Positions 35,934-45,011 are shown, counted from the stretch's first letter. The stretch: DNA of 64,000 bases from Paraburkholderia kirstenboschensis (GCF_904848585.1 NZ_CAJHCR010000022.1:55237-119236), one strand, 5' to 3'. Notes: generated by a model from the sequence alone, not told the origin. Program-made: numbers and translations.

Positions 35934-36446
35934 TCAGTCGGCCGGCCCGAGCCGCTCGATGTGCGCGGCATGCTGCGGGTATTGCGCTATCAACGCGTCC
36001 ACATCCGCAAGCTCGAATTCACTGAACTCGAAACCGGGCGCCACTGTGCAGCCCACGAGCGCGAACGTTGCCGGATCCGCACATTCGGCGGCAAACCACG
36101 AACCGGCCGGCACCACGGCCTGGAATACCGTACCGGAATGAGTCAACGCGTTGCCGAGCCGATGCGTAACAAGCGCGCCGGACTCGTCCAGCACGTGAAC
36201 ATTCAGCGGTTCGCCTGCATAGAAATGCCAGAGCTCGTCGGACTTGATGCGGTGCCACGCCGAATGCGCGCCGTCGCATAACAAGTAGTAGATCGCCGTG
36301 GACGCCGAACGCGTTTCGGCTGAGCCGCCCGCGCGGCTCACGCGCTCCGCCGACCGGTAAGTCTCGCTGAAAAATCCGCCTTCCGGATGCGGCTTCAGGT
36401 CGAAGCGGCGGATCAACTCGTCTTTGGCTGCGTGCGAATCAGGCAT
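35934..36446 (-). CDS. DUF985 cupin-fold protein
   Basis: 170-residue single-domain cupin. KPHPEGGFFSETYRS near residue 18 and the SAWHRIKSDELWHFYAGEPL stretch with metal-site-like His/Glu positions near residues 60-75 define the DUF985 family. Cytosolic, no signal peptide. Function is unknown beyond the fold. Confidence 0.88.
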   Translation of the reverse strand: MPDSHAAKDELIRRFDLKPHPEGGFFSETYRSAERVSRAGGSAETRSASTAIYYLLCDGAHSAWHRIKSDELWHFYAGEPLNVHVLDESGALVTHRLGNALTHSGTVFQAVVPAGSWFAAECADPATFALVGCTVAPGFEFSEFELADVDALIAQYPQHAAHIERLGPAD

Positions 36447-36469
36447 CGGGTTCCCGCCTTCAACGAAAG

Positions 36470-36970
36470 TCAGTGTTCGCGCTCGTCGAGCAGCGCGAGC
36501 ACGCCGCGCAGCGCGTGCGCTGCGGCCTGCACGCGGATCTGTTCGCGGTCGCCCTTGAAAATCTTCGTTTCAACCGATGTATGCAGCCGGTTGCTCCAGC
36601 CGAACGACACCATGCCGACCGGCTTGGTCTCCGTGCCGCCGCCAGGGCCCGCGACGCCCGTGATCGACAGCGAAACCTGCGCGCGGCTGTTGCGCAGCGC
36701 GCCTTCCGCCATAGCGCGTGCCACCTGCTCGCTGACCGCGCCGTGCTTTTCGATCATGTCCGCGGGCACGCCGATCATTTCGCTCTTCGCCTGATTCGAG
36801 TAGGTGACGAAGCCGCGCTCGAACCAGCCGCTGCTGCCGGAGATGTCGGTGATCGCGGTCGCGACCATGCCGCCCGTGCACGATTCGGCGGTGACGAGCA
36901 TCAGGCGCTCGTCGCGCAGGCGGTTGCTCACGCGGATCGCGAGCTGGTGAACGACGGAATCGGTAGGCAT
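36470..36970 (-). CDS. CinA-family nicotinamide-nucleotide amidohydrolase (short form)
   Basis: 166-residue CinA C-terminal-type protein (PncC/YgaD-like) that deamidates NMN in NAD salvage in characterised homologues. LVTAESCTGGMVATAITDISGSSGWFERGFVTYSN contains the catalytic Ser and following Cys; the ITGVAGPGGGTETKPVG stretch is typical. The N-terminal molybdopterin-binding-like domain of long CinA is absent. ATG 36970 is chosen over 37024 to avoid overlap with pgpA. Confidence 0.93.
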   Translation of the reverse strand: MPTDSVVHQLAIRVSNRLRDERLMLVTAESCTGGMVATAITDISGSSGWFERGFVTYSNQAKSEMIGVPADMIEKHGAVSEQVARAMAEGALRNSRAQVSLSITGVAGPGGGTETKPVGMVSFGWSNRLHTSVETKIFKGDREQIRVQAAAHALRGVLALLDEREH

Positions 36971-36998
36971 GGCGTCAATCCGGAACGGGGCGCGGCGG

Positions 36999-37556
36999 TT
37001 AAACGGACATGCGCCAGAGCGCAATCACGAGCAAGGTGAAAAACGCGGCAACGAGGTCGTCGAACATGATGCCAAAACCGCCTTTCAGCCGGCGATCGAA
37101 ATAGCTAATGGGCGGCGGCTTCACCATGTCGAAAAAGCGGAACACGATGAACGCCCAGAACTGGCCCGTCAGCGTGACCGGCGTGACCATCAGCAGCACG
37201 AGCCAGAAGGCGACGATTTCGTCCCACACGACGGGCGATGGGTCGTCGGTGCCGAGCTTCTTCGCGGTAAAGCCGCAAATCGCGATGCCGCCCACAAAGC
37301 CGACGCCGATCAGCACGCCCCACTCGATCACGGTGAGGTAGCGGCTGAACGCGGCGAACGAGGCCCACGCGAACAGCGTGCCGATCGTGCCGGGCGCGAT
37401 CGGCGACAAGCCGCTGCCGAAACCGAGCGACAGAATGTGCAGCGGGTGCGACAGCATGAAGCGCGCGGTCGCGCGGCGCGGCTGAGGGCGCTGCGGCTTG
37501 GGCGGCTGGCTGCCGACGAGATTGTCGGCGGGCCTGAGCGGGCGATCAGTCTGCAT
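36999..37556 (-). CDS. pgpA: Phosphatidylglycerophosphatase A
   Basis: 185-residue membrane phosphatase producing phosphatidylglycerol from its phosphate. FGSGLSPIAPGTIGTLFAW near residue 48 and DEIVAFWLVLLM near residue 108 are signature motifs, with about four hydrophobic helices. The N-terminal 30 residues are Pro/Arg-rich. The start overlaps the thiL end by 11 bp, and cinA follows 28 bp later. thiL-pgpA-cinA is a common order in proteobacteria. Confidence 0.94.
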   Translation of the reverse strand: MQTDRPLRPADNLVGSQPPKPQRPQPRRATARFMLSHPLHILSLGFGSGLSPIAPGTIGTLFAWASFAAFSRYLTVIEWGVLIGVGFVGGIAICGFTAKKLGTDDPSPVVWDEIVAFWLVLLMVTPVTLTGQFWAFIVFRFFDMVKPPPISYFDRRLKGGFGIMFDDLVAAFFTLLVIALWRMSV

Positions 37557-38544
37557 GAAAGTGGTCGAAGCCTTGCAACGTCAGGGAGAGCGGCGCGCCG
37601 GCGGCATCGCGCCAGTCGATCGCCGGGCGGTCGGCCGCCGTTTGGAGAGCGCTTATTGTACCGATGCGCGTGACGGGCACGCCCTCCTCGTGGCCGGCGG
37701 CTTGAACGGCGTCGCGCGCGGCCGGCGGTGCGGTGAAGCACAACTCGTAGTCGTCGCCGCCCGCGAGCGTGCAGCGCCGCTGCGTATCGAGCGGCAGATT
37801 GCGCAGTGCGGCCGAACGCGGCACCGCGTCGGCGTCGACGGTGGCCCGCATATTCGAGCGATCGAGAATGTGCTTCAGGTCGCCCGCGAGCCCATCCGAT
37901 ATATCCAGCGCCGCATGGGCGACGCCGCGCAGCGCCAATCCGAGCGCGACGCGCGGCTCCGGGCGTTCGAGCGCGCGGCGAAACTCAGTGGCGTCGCCGG
38001 CATCGGCAGTCCACTCGCCGCGCTGGATGCCGAGGCTTGCGCGCGCGTCGCCGAGCGTCCCCGACACCCAGATGTCGTCCCCCGCTCGTGCGGCGTCGCG
38101 GCGCAGCGCGGCTTGCGGCGGCACGCTGCCGAACACGGTGATGCACAGGTTCAGCGGACCGCCGGTCGTGTCGCCGCCGATCAGCGTGCAGCCATGCCGT
38201 TCGGCGAGCGCGAAAAGCCCTTCGCTAAATGCGGTGAGCCACGTTTCATCGGCTCTGGGCAAGGAGAACGCGAGCGTGAACGCCTGCGGTTGCGCGCCCA
38301 TCGCGGCGAGATCCGACAGATTGACGGCGAGCGCCTTGTGACCGAGCGCCTCGGGATCGACGTCCGCGAAGAAGTGGCGGCCTTCCACCAGCATGTCTGT
38401 GGAAATCGCCAGCATTTCGCCCGCGCGCGGCGCGAGCAGCGCGCAGTCGTCGCCGATGCCGAGCGAACCGCTCGGGGCCGCCGACGCCAGGCCCGCCGCG
38501 CGGCGCGCAAAGAAACGTTCGATCAGCGAAAACTCAGAGAGCAT
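37546..38544 (-). CDS. thiL: Thiamine-monophosphate kinase
   Basis: 332-residue ThiL of the PurM/AIR-synthase fold, converting thiamine phosphate to the diphosphate. GIGDDCALL near residue 26, the metal-binding DMLVEGRHF, GDTTGGPLNL and the C-terminal ISDGLAGDL near residue 215 are present. First gene of a thiL-pgpA-cinA run. Confidence 0.95.
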   Translation of the reverse strand: MLSEFSLIERFFARRAAGLASAAPSGSLGIGDDCALLAPRAGEMLAISTDMLVEGRHFFADVDPEALGHKALAVNLSDLAAMGAQPQAFTLAFSLPRADETWLTAFSEGLFALAERHGCTLIGGDTTGGPLNLCITVFGSVPPQAALRRDAARAGDDIWVSGTLGDARASLGIQRGEWTADAGDATEFRRALERPEPRVALGLALRGVAHAALDISDGLAGDLKHILDRSNMRATVDADAVPRSAALRNLPLDTQRRCTLAGGDDYELCFTAPPAARDAVQAAGHEEGVPVTRIGTISALQTAADRPAIDWRDAAGAPLSLTLQGFDHFHAD

Positions 38545-38685
38545 TGTGAGGAAAAGTGAAGGGACGACCGCCTTTCGCTACGTTTCAGTCTCGGCAGTTG
38601 TACCAGTATTGAAGGAATCGGGCCGGCAATTGGGGCTACAATGCCGTCGAACGTCTATTCTAATCCGCACTTCCAAGCCCGCCTT

Positions 38686-40980
38686 ATGTCGACTCCCGTC
38701 AATAGCAAACTCCGCGAAGCCGCACTCGATTACCACGAATTCCCGACCCCCGGGAAGATCGCGATCGCCCCCACCAAGCAGATGATCAACCAGCGCGACC
38801 TCGCGCTGGCGTACTCGCCGGGTGTCGCGTTCGCGTGTGAAGAGATCGTCGAGAACCCGCTGAATGCCGCGCGCTTCACGGCGCGCAGCAACCTGGTCGG
38901 CGTCGTGACGAACGGCACGGCGGTGCTCGGCCTGGGCAATATCGGCCCGCTCGCATCCAAGCCGGTCATGGAAGGCAAGGCGGTGCTGTTCAAGAAGTTC
39001 GCCGGCATCGACGTGTTCGATATCGAGTTGAACGAGTCAGACCCGCACAAGCTTGTCGACGTGATCGCGGCGCTCGAGCCGACTTTCGGCGGCATCAATC
39101 TCGAAGACATCAAGGCGCCGGACTGCTTCATCGTCGAGCGCGAATGTCGCAAGCGCATGAAGATTCCGGTCTTCCACGACGACCAGCACGGCACGGCGAT
39201 CGTCGTCGCGGCGGCGATCACGAACGGTTTGAAGGTGGTCGGCAAGGACATCAAGGACGTCAAGCTGGTTTCCTCCGGCGCGGGCGCGGCGGCGCTGGCC
39301 TGTCTGGATCTGCTGGTCGATATCGGGCTGCCGCTCGAAAACATCACCGTCACCGATCTGGCCGGCGTGGTCTATAAGGGCCGCGTCGAACTGATGGACC
39401 CGGACAAGGAGCGCTTCGCGCGTGAAACCGACGCCCGCACGCTCGCGGAGGCGATTGGCGGCGCGGACGTTTTCCTGGGCCTGTCGGCGGGCGGCGTGCT
39501 CAAGCAGGACATGGTCAAGCAGATGGCGGACAAGCCGCTGATTCTGGCGCTCGCTAACCCGACGCCGGAAATCCTGCCGGAACTGGCGCTGGAAGTGCGT
39601 CCGGACGCCGTGCTGTGTACGGGCCGCACCGACTACCCGAACCAGGTGAACAACGTGCTGGTGTTCCCGTTCCTGTTTCGCGGCGCGCTGGACGCAGGCG
39701 CGACCACAGTCACGCGGGAAATGGAAATCGCCGCGGTCAATGCGATCGCCGAACTGGCGCGCCAGGAGCAGAGCGATATCGTGGCGACGGCCTACGGCAT
39801 TCAGGACCTCTCGTTCGGTCCGGAATATCTGATTCCAAAGCCGTTCGACCCGCGTCTGATCGTCAAGGTCGCGCCCGCAGTGGCGAAGGCCGCGATGGAT
39901 TCGGGCGTCGCCGAGCGTCCGATCGAGGACATGGACGCGTACGAACAACATTTGCAGCAGTTCGTGTATCACAGCGGCACGACGATGAAGCCGATCTTCC
40001 AGCTGGCGCGCGGCGTCGAGCCGGAGAAAAAGCGCATTGTGTTCGCGGAAGGCGAAGAAGAGCGCGTGTTGCGCGCCATGCAGATCATCGTCGACGAAAA
40101 GCTGGCCAAGCCGATCCTGATTGGCCGTCCGGCCGTGATCGAGCAGCGCATTGCCCGCTACGGTCTGCGTCTGGTCGCGGGTCAGGACTACACGGTCGTC
40201 AATACGGACCACGACGAGCGCTATCGCGACTTCTGGCAGGAATATTACAAGATGATGTCCCGCAAGGGCATCACGCAGCAGATGGCCAAGCTTGAAATGC
40301 GCCGCCGCACCACGCTGATCGGCGCGATGCTGGTCAAAAAGGGCGAGGCGGACGGCATGATCTGCGGCACGATCAGCACGACGCACCGTCACCTGCACTT
40401 CATCGACCAGGTGATCGGCAAGCGCGAAGGTTGCGCCGTCTACGCCGCGATGAACGCGCTGGTGCTGCCGAATCGCCAGATTTTCCTGGTCGATACGCAC
40501 GTGAACCTGGACCCGACGCCGGAGCAGCTGGCCGAAATCACGATCATGGCCGCCGAGGAAGTGCGCCGTTTCGGTATCGAGCCGAAGGTCGCGCTGGTGT
40601 CGCACTCGAACTTCGGTTCGAGCAATGCGCCGACCGCGCAGAAAATGCGCGATACGCTTGCGATCCTGCGCGAACGCGCGCCAGAGTTGCAGGTCGACGG
40701 CGAAATGCACGGCGACGTCGCGCTCGACGCCAATCTGCGCCGCGAAGTGCCGCCCGACTCGACGCTGGAGGGCGATGCAAACCTGCTGGTGCTGCCGAAC
40801 ATCGACGCCGCCAATATCTCGTACAACCTGCTGAAGACGGCGGCGGGCAACAACATCGCCATCGGCCCGATGCTGCTGGGCGCGGCGCAGCCCGTGCACG
40901 TACTGACGGCTTCCGCGACGGTTCGACGCATCGTCAACATGACAGCGCTGCTGGTTGCGGATGTGATCGCGGCCCGCTGA
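38686..40980 (+). CDS. NADP-dependent malic enzyme with phosphotransacetylase-like domain
   Basis: About 764 residues. Residues ~1-430 form the malic enzyme (LALAYSPGVAFACEEI, TNGTAVLGLGNIGPLA, FHDDQHGTAIV, then the Rossmann SSGAGAAALACLDLL), decarboxylating malate to pyruvate. The C-terminal ~320 residues form a Pta-like domain (RIVFAEGEEERVLRAMQ, GMICGTISTTHRHL), as in MaeB, where it serves regulation more than catalysis. ATG 38686 gives the family N-terminus; ATG 38641 would add 15 residues and has GGGG upstream, so it cannot be excluded. Confidence 0.95.
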   Translation: MSTPVNSKLREAALDYHEFPTPGKIAIAPTKQMINQRDLALAYSPGVAFACEEIVENPLNAARFTARSNLVGVVTNGTAVLGLGNIGPLASKPVMEGKAVLFKKFAGIDVFDIELNESDPHKLVDVIAALEPTFGGINLEDIKAPDCFIVERECRKRMKIPVFHDDQHGTAIVVAAAITNGLKVVGKDIKDVKLVSSGAGAAALACLDLLVDIGLPLENITVTDLAGVVYKGRVELMDPDKERFARETDARTLAEAIGGADVFLGLSAGGVLKQDMVKQMADKPLILALANPTPEILPELALEVRPDAVLCTGRTDYPNQVNNVLVFPFLFRGALDAGATTVTREMEIAAVNAIAELARQEQSDIVATAYGIQDLSFGPEYLIPKPFDPRLIVKVAPAVAKAAMDSGVAERPIEDMDAYEQHLQQFVYHSGTTMKPIFQLARGVEPEKKRIVFAEGEEERVLRAMQIIVDEKLAKPILIGRPAVIEQRIARYGLRLVAGQDYTVVNTDHDERYRDFWQEYYKMMSRKGITQQMAKLEMRRRTTLIGAMLVKKGEADGMICGTISTTHRHLHFIDQVIGKREGCAVYAAMNALVLPNRQIFLVDTHVNLDPTPEQLAEITIMAAEEVRRFGIEPKVALVSHSNFGSSNAPTAQKMRDTLAILRERAPELQVDGEMHGDVALDANLRREVPPDSTLEGDANLLVLPNIDAANISYNLLKTAAGNNIAIGPMLLGAAQPVHVLTASATVRRIVNMTALLVADVIAAR

Positions 40981-41074
40981 CCGCTCGTCCGCGCTGACCG
41001 GCGCCGGCTCCCGTCGGCGCATTTGGCGCAGTAACTTGCCGGCGGCTCCTGCCGGCCTCGTCCAACGAAAAAAG

Positions 41075-41100
41075 AGGCGTGCCCGCAACGGGCACGCCTT
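41075..41100 (+). terminator. Hairpin after the malic enzyme gene
   Basis: An 11-bp perfect stem AGGCGTGCCCG (41075-41085) / CGGGCACGCCT (41089-41099) with a CAA loop, 94 bp after the stop. The A-tract is on the left (six A at 41068-41073), so it looks like a canonical terminator when read on the minus strand and has only a short TT on the plus strand. Either a bidirectional terminator or a minus-strand one with no visible gene to its right. Confidence 0.75.
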
Positions 41101-41403
41101 AGGGCGAACAGGGGATAGCCGCCCCAAAACGGCAAACAACAGACTTCCGTTGCAAGAACTCAGCGCCCGGTATTCCCCGTGGAAAAACCGGCGCCACTGC
41201 GTCTTTTGCTTGGTTGAGCTAATGTTAGCGCGCCCTGGATAAATTTTGTGTCAAAAGTCGTCAAAGCGCTGCTGGTGGGGCTTTCGCGTCGAATCGGGCC
41301 GTTTTGCGGCTCCGGCGAACGTTGATTCCGGGGACCATTAGCGATACCCTTACGACTTTCATGGTCGTTAAACTCGTGATCTAACAGCCGGGAAACTTGG
41401 TAA
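41101..41403 (+). other. Intergenic region before the ribonuclease gene
   Basis: About 300 bp, becoming AT-richer toward the right. It contains the candidate promoter at 41322-41350 and the small palindrome ACGAC(N7)GTCGT right after it. No coding frame is supported. Confidence 0.5.
41322..41350 (+). promoter_or_regulatory. Possible promoter of the ribonuclease/barstar pair
   Basis: TTGATT, a 17-bp spacer and TACCCT, ending 53 bp before the ATG. The -35 is good and the -10 weak. The palindrome ACGAC ... GTCGT follows the -10 and might be an operator. Confidence 0.35.
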
Positions 41404-41820
41404 ATGGCACGCAGATGGCAGCGCATCAAGGGCGTGCTGATCGGTGCTGTTGCGCTGTGCGTTTTCTGCGGCCCCGTGCCTCACGCCTTCGCGCGCAATT
41501 ACACGGCACCCACCGGCACGGATGCACAGGGCCAGGGCACCATTGCGGCGGCGCAGTTGCCCCGTGAGGCGGTCAATACATTGAACTTGATTGCCGCGGG
41601 CGGGCCTTACCCGTATGAAAAGGACGGCGTCGTGTTCGGCAACCGCGAACGGTTGCTGCCGCCCAACCGGCGCGGCTTTTACCACGAATACACCGTTCCC
41701 ACGCCTCGTTCACGTAATCGCGGGGCGCGTCGCATCGTCTGCGGAGGTCCGCTGAAGCGAACCGACAATTGTTACTACTCGGACGACCACTACACCAGTT
41801 TTAATCGTATTGTTGAATGA
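41404..41820 (+). CDS. Secreted guanyl-specific ribonuclease, RNase Sa/barnase type
   Basis: 138-residue protein with a signal peptide ending near PHAFARN, followed by a microbial RNase (N1/T1/barnase superfamily) domain. The active site is recognisable from RNase Sa: the general base Glu in FYHEYTVPTP, the Arg in RGARRIVCGG and the general acid His in CYYSDDHYTSF. NREGLLP-like NRERLLPPNRRG precedes it. It would be exported and cleave RNA after G. The next gene, starting 8 bp after its stop, encodes a barstar-family protein, the expected cytoplasmic inhibitor. Confidence 0.92.
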   Translation: MARRWQRIKGVLIGAVALCVFCGPVPHAFARNYTAPTGTDAQGQGTIAAAQLPREAVNTLNLIAAGGPYPYEKDGVVFGNRERLLPPNRRGFYHEYTVPTPRSRNRGARRIVCGGPLKRTDNCYYSDDHYTSFNRIVE

Positions 41821-41827
41821 CATCGGG

Positions 41828-42397
41828 ATGAACGGCATGAGCGACAACGTCTACGCGCACGACACCGGAGTCGCGACGGATCTTTTCGCGGCCGGCGACG
41901 GCAATCTTTTCCAGCGCGTCATGAAGATGCGCGCCGGCGAGCAGGGCCGTGAGAACCGGAGCGAAGCTGACAGTGTGGTTTCATCGAACGAGGAGCCCAT
42001 GAGTCTTTTCAAGACCGTACGACCGAACATCGTACAGTCGATCCGCGCGTTCCGCGTTCAGGATCTCGCCGACGAGGCGAATCGACTCGGACAGCACTTT
42101 CTCTACGCGTACTGTGCGAACGCGCAGTCCAAGCAGGAGGTTCTGGAAACCATCGCAACATCGTTCCTGTTTCCGAAGCATTTCGGCAAGAATTATGACG
42201 CGCTCTACGATTGCCTGACCGACCTGGTCCACAAGGCCGGTGCCCAGCCTGGCTTCGTGATCGTGCTCGAGCAATTGCCCGTCGCGCAGAAATTCGACAA
42301 GGAAGGGCGAGAGACGCTGCTCGACGTGTTCCGCGAAGCAGCCGAATTCTGGGCCGAGCGCAAGGTTGCGTTCCGCGTCTTTTATTCGTTCGCCTGA
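41828..42397 (+). CDS. Barstar-family ribonuclease inhibitor with N-terminal extension
   Basis: Barstar domain in the C-terminal ~95 residues (FPKHFGKNYDALYDCLTDL, then FREAAEFWAERKVAFRV), with the Asp of NYDALYDCL at the position that blocks the RNase active site. A ~95-residue N-terminal part, rich in Asn/Asp/Ser and not seen in classical barstar, precedes it if translation starts at ATG 41828 or 41837. An internal ATG at 41999 has AGGAG 3 nt upstream and would give a 132-residue form. Neutralises the upstream RNase in the cytoplasm by inference. Confidence 0.88.
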   Translation: MNGMSDNVYAHDTGVATDLFAAGDGNLFQRVMKMRAGEQGRENRSEADSVVSSNEEPMSLFKTVRPNIVQSIRAFRVQDLADEANRLGQHFLYAYCANAQSKQEVLETIATSFLFPKHFGKNYDALYDCLTDLVHKAGAQPGFVIVLEQLPVAQKFDKEGRETLLDVFREAAEFWAERKVAFRVFYSFA

Positions 42398-42440
42398 ATG
42401 CTTTGAGCCGGGCTTCTTAGCTCGATTACAGCCGGAATCG

Positions 42441-42473
42441 CAAAGGCCCGCCAACTGGCGGGCCTTTGTTTTT
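42441..42473 (+). terminator. Rho-independent terminator after barstar
   Basis: Perfect 12-bp stem CAAAGGCCCGCC / GGCGGGCCTTTG with an AACT loop and TTTTT tail, 44 bp after the barstar stop. It closes the RNase-barstar unit; rsmE is convergent. Confidence 0.93.
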
Positions 42474-42531
42474 GGCGGGTCTGGATTGGAGCCACCGCCA
42501 CCGCCACCCAGGCACACGCGCAATCAGTCCC

Positions 42532-43272
42532 TTACCAGCCGCCCCACCCAGCCGCGAGTGCGGACAGAACCGCCATGCCGGCGGTTTCCGTGCGCAGCAC
42601 GCGCGGTCCGAGCCCGACCGCCTGAAATCCGTGGTCCGTCGCGGCGGCTTCTTCCGCGGCGGAAAAGCCGCCTTCAGGGCCGACCAGCACGGTGACGGGG
42701 CCCTTCGGCGGTGTCGCCGGCAGCGCCGAAAAATGGATGCTCGCGCGTGGTGACAACAGGATGCGCAGTTCGTCTTCGGCGGGAACGCGTGGCATTGCGG
42801 CGAGCCAGGTGGCGATTTCACGTACCGGCGTGACTGTCGGCAGACGATTGCGTCCGCACTGCTCACACGACGCCCGCACGATGCCCTCCCAGTGCGCATG
42901 CCGCCGAAGCGCGCGATCACCGTTCAGACGCACGACGCTGCGCGTGGTGGTCAACGGCACGAAGCTCGACGCGCCGAGTTCGACGGCTTTTTCGATCAGC
43001 CAGTCCATCTTGTCGCCGCTTGCGATGCCCTGCGCGAGCGTGAGCCGATACGGCGGCTCGACTTCGATGTCGCGGAATTCGCCGACCTTCACGGTGACCG
43101 TGCGGCGTTCGATCGCGACGAGTTCGGCGCTGTATTCACCGCCCTCACCGTTGAAAAGCACAATGGAGTCACCGGTCTGCAAGCGCAGCACGAGGACGTG
43201 CCGTACGACGTCATCGGGAAGTTGCATGATGTCGTCGGGCGAAAGAGGCGTACCGACGAAGAAGCGAGGCAT
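42532..43272 (-). CDS. rsmE: 16S rRNA m3U1498 methyltransferase
   Basis: About 246-residue SPOUT-fold methyltransferase. The N-terminal PUA-like domain (PRFFVGTPLSPDD) is followed by the knotted domain with DKMDWLIEKAVELGAS, TTTRSVVR, LVGPEGGFS near residue 195 and LGPRVLRTETA near residue 220, the SAM-binding trefoil. ATG 43272 gives the usual MPRFF start; an upstream ATG at 43287 would add five residues, and neither has a clear ribosome site. Confidence 0.94.
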   Translation of the reverse strand: MPRFFVGTPLSPDDIMQLPDDVVRHVLVLRLQTGDSIVLFNGEGGEYSAELVAIERRTVTVKVGEFRDIEVEPPYRLTLAQGIASGDKMDWLIEKAVELGASSFVPLTTTRSVVRLNGDRALRRHAHWEGIVRASCEQCGRNRLPTVTPVREIATWLAAMPRVPAEDELRILLSPRASIHFSALPATPPKGPVTVLVGPEGGFSAAEEAAATDHGFQAVGLGPRVLRTETAGMAVLSALAAGWGGW

Positions 43273-43291
43273 CAGAAAAATACTCATTAGT

Positions 43292-43705
43292 TCACGAAAG
43301 GTGGCGAGCGAGCGCCCAACGGTAGCCGTCCAGATCCTCGACCTGGGCGAAGCGGTCGCCCCAGAACTGGTCCTGCGGCTCGCTCAACGATTTGGCGCCG
43401 GCGGCAAGCGCCCGGGCGTAAATCGTGTCGACATCGTCGACGTAGACATAAAACGATTGCGGTGCGATCGCGCCCGCGCTTCGGGGTGTTTTCGCGGCGG
43501 AGCCGAACGCGCCTTCGGGCGCGAACATCACGATCAACTGACCTTGATAGGTCATCTCGACATGCATGACGACGCCGTCGTCCTGCACGCTGTCCCGCAA
43601 TTCGAAGCCGAACGCAGCGGTGTAGAAGGCAGTAGCGGCTCGCGCGTCCCGTACCGTCAGATACGGGGTCAACCAGGGCACACCGGCTGGGCGGGAGGCG
43701 GTCAT
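43292..43705 (-). CDS. VOC-family (PhnB/glyoxalase-like) protein
   Basis: 137-residue vicinal-oxygen-chelate fold protein. The beta-alpha-beta repeats are visible as WLTPYLTVRDARAATAFYTAAFGFEL and SFYVYVDDVDTIYARALAAGA, with WGDRFAQVEDLDGYRWALA at the end. The PhnB-like subfamily lacks some metal ligands, and substrate cannot be assigned. It is close upstream of rsmE on the same strand. Confidence 0.88.
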   Translation of the reverse strand: MTASRPAGVPWLTPYLTVRDARAATAFYTAAFGFELRDSVQDDGVVMHVEMTYQGQLIVMFAPEGAFGSAAKTPRSAGAIAPQSFYVYVDDVDTIYARALAAGAKSLSEPQDQFWGDRFAQVEDLDGYRWALARHLS

Positions 43706-43815
43706 GGGGTTCTCCAGATCTAGGGTTATTGGGCGCGTGCTGGGCCGCCGGCAACGGGTTGCGTATCGGCGAGGAGATAGCGCGCTCCGGCGAAGGCGTG
43801 CATTTTGCCCGTGCG

Positions 43816-44697
43816 TCAGCTTGACGGCTTTAAGAATTGACCTAGTTTATCTTGCACCGACGGTGATGCCGTCAAGAGTCCGGCATGCACGGCAGGGCTA
43901 TAGTGCTTTCGTGCGTCGATTCGACGCGCGAGGAGGCGCTCCGCCACGATATCAGCGGTTAATGCGGCAGGATCGAGCGTGTCGCTGGCGGTCGCCATCA
44001 TCCACAACGAGCCGTACAGCGGGACGAACGTGTTCATGGTGCGCACGACTGCGAACACGCCGCGCAGATCGCCAAGCAGGCCGGCAATGCGCTCGGCGTG
44101 GAAATAGGGCGACCCAAGGTGGACGGACAACACGGCGTTCGCGCTCATCACCCGCTTGAGCTGATGGTAGAAGGCGGTCGTGTACAGGCCGGCCGCCGGC
44201 GAGTCGGGCGGCGTCAAATCGAATACGATCAGATCGAACTGCGCGGACCGTGCCTGCGCGGCCGCGGCCACGAAATGCGCCGCATCGCCGATCACGAGTT
44301 CGACGCGCGGATCGTCGAATGCGCCGCCGTGTACTTCGGGCATGTGCTCGCGGGTCAGGCGAACCACCTGTTCGTCGAGCTCGGCGACCACGATCCTTTC
44401 GATGCCCGGATGCGCAAGCAGTTGCCGGGCGGCGCCGCCGTCGCCTCCACCTAGTACCAGCGCGGCTTTCGGTGCCGGATGCGCCAGCGCCGCCGGATGC
44501 ACCATGCACTCGTGATAGATGAACTCGTCGCCGGTCGACGTCATCGGACGGCCGTCCAGCGTGAAGATCCGGCCGAGCTGGCGCGTGTCCCACACCTCGA
44601 TGCGCTGATACGGCGAATCGACGCGTGCGATCAGCGACGCGTTCGGAAATCCGTAGACAGCGTCGGGACTAGGGTGGAACAGCAAAGTAGCGCTCAA
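43816..44697 (-). CDS. Spermidine synthase-like (SpeE family) protein
   Basis: About 293-residue aminopropyltransferase-fold protein. YQRIEVWDT, FTLDGRPMTSTGDEFIYHECMVHPA, the nucleotide loop LVLGGGDGGAARQLL near residue 88, and DLIVFDLTPPDSPAAGLYT near residue 155 define the family. The loop normally reading D(S/T)TDPxGPA is DLTPPDSPA here; the first Asp, the catalytic base, is kept. TTG 44697 is chosen as start; the earlier ATG at 44832 lies in sequence without family similarity. No speD neighbour is visible, so the true substrate is uncertain. Confidence 0.82.
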   Translation of the reverse strand: MSATLLFHPSPDAVYGFPNASLIARVDSPYQRIEVWDTRQLGRIFTLDGRPMTSTGDEFIYHECMVHPAALAHPAPKAALVLGGGDGGAARQLLAHPGIERIVVAELDEQVVRLTREHMPEVHGGAFDDPRVELVIGDAAHFVAAAAQARSAQFDLIVFDLTPPDSPAAGLYTTAFYHQLKRVMSANAVLSVHLGSPYFHAERIAGLLGDLRGVFAVVRTMNTFVPLYGSLWMMATASDTLDPAALTADIVAERLLARRIDARKHYSPAVHAGLLTASPSVQDKLGQFLKPSS

Positions 44698-45011
44698 GAT
44701 AGTTGGCCCAGTGTGAATGGGTTGGTTTCCGCTGCCAGATTGTAAAGGGGGACGCGCGGCGCGGTCTCGCGCGCGCCCGGCTGTGCGGGACGAATCCGCG
44801 GCTCTCTGGAGGCACCGGGCCGCGCCCGCCATGCGGCTTTGCGCACAGGGAGCGAGGCAACGTTCTGTTAGAATGGCACGCTTTCAGCCTTGTCCGTTTG
44901 CTCTGCCCGTTTCGCGTCTTCCGGCGCCGCACCGTGCGCCGAAGCGGACTGGCCGCCGAGCTTCCGGGCCTCAAGCGCGCACCGCTTTTTGACTCTGTCT
45001 CCGGACTCGAC
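44698..45011 (+). other. Divergent region between speE-like gene and tkt
   Basis: About 314 bp, very GC-rich. TGTTAGAAT at 44866-44874 resembles an extended -10 promoter for tkt, without a good -35. On the minus strand TACAAT near 44738 could serve the speE-like gene. No gene is supported here. Confidence 0.4.
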
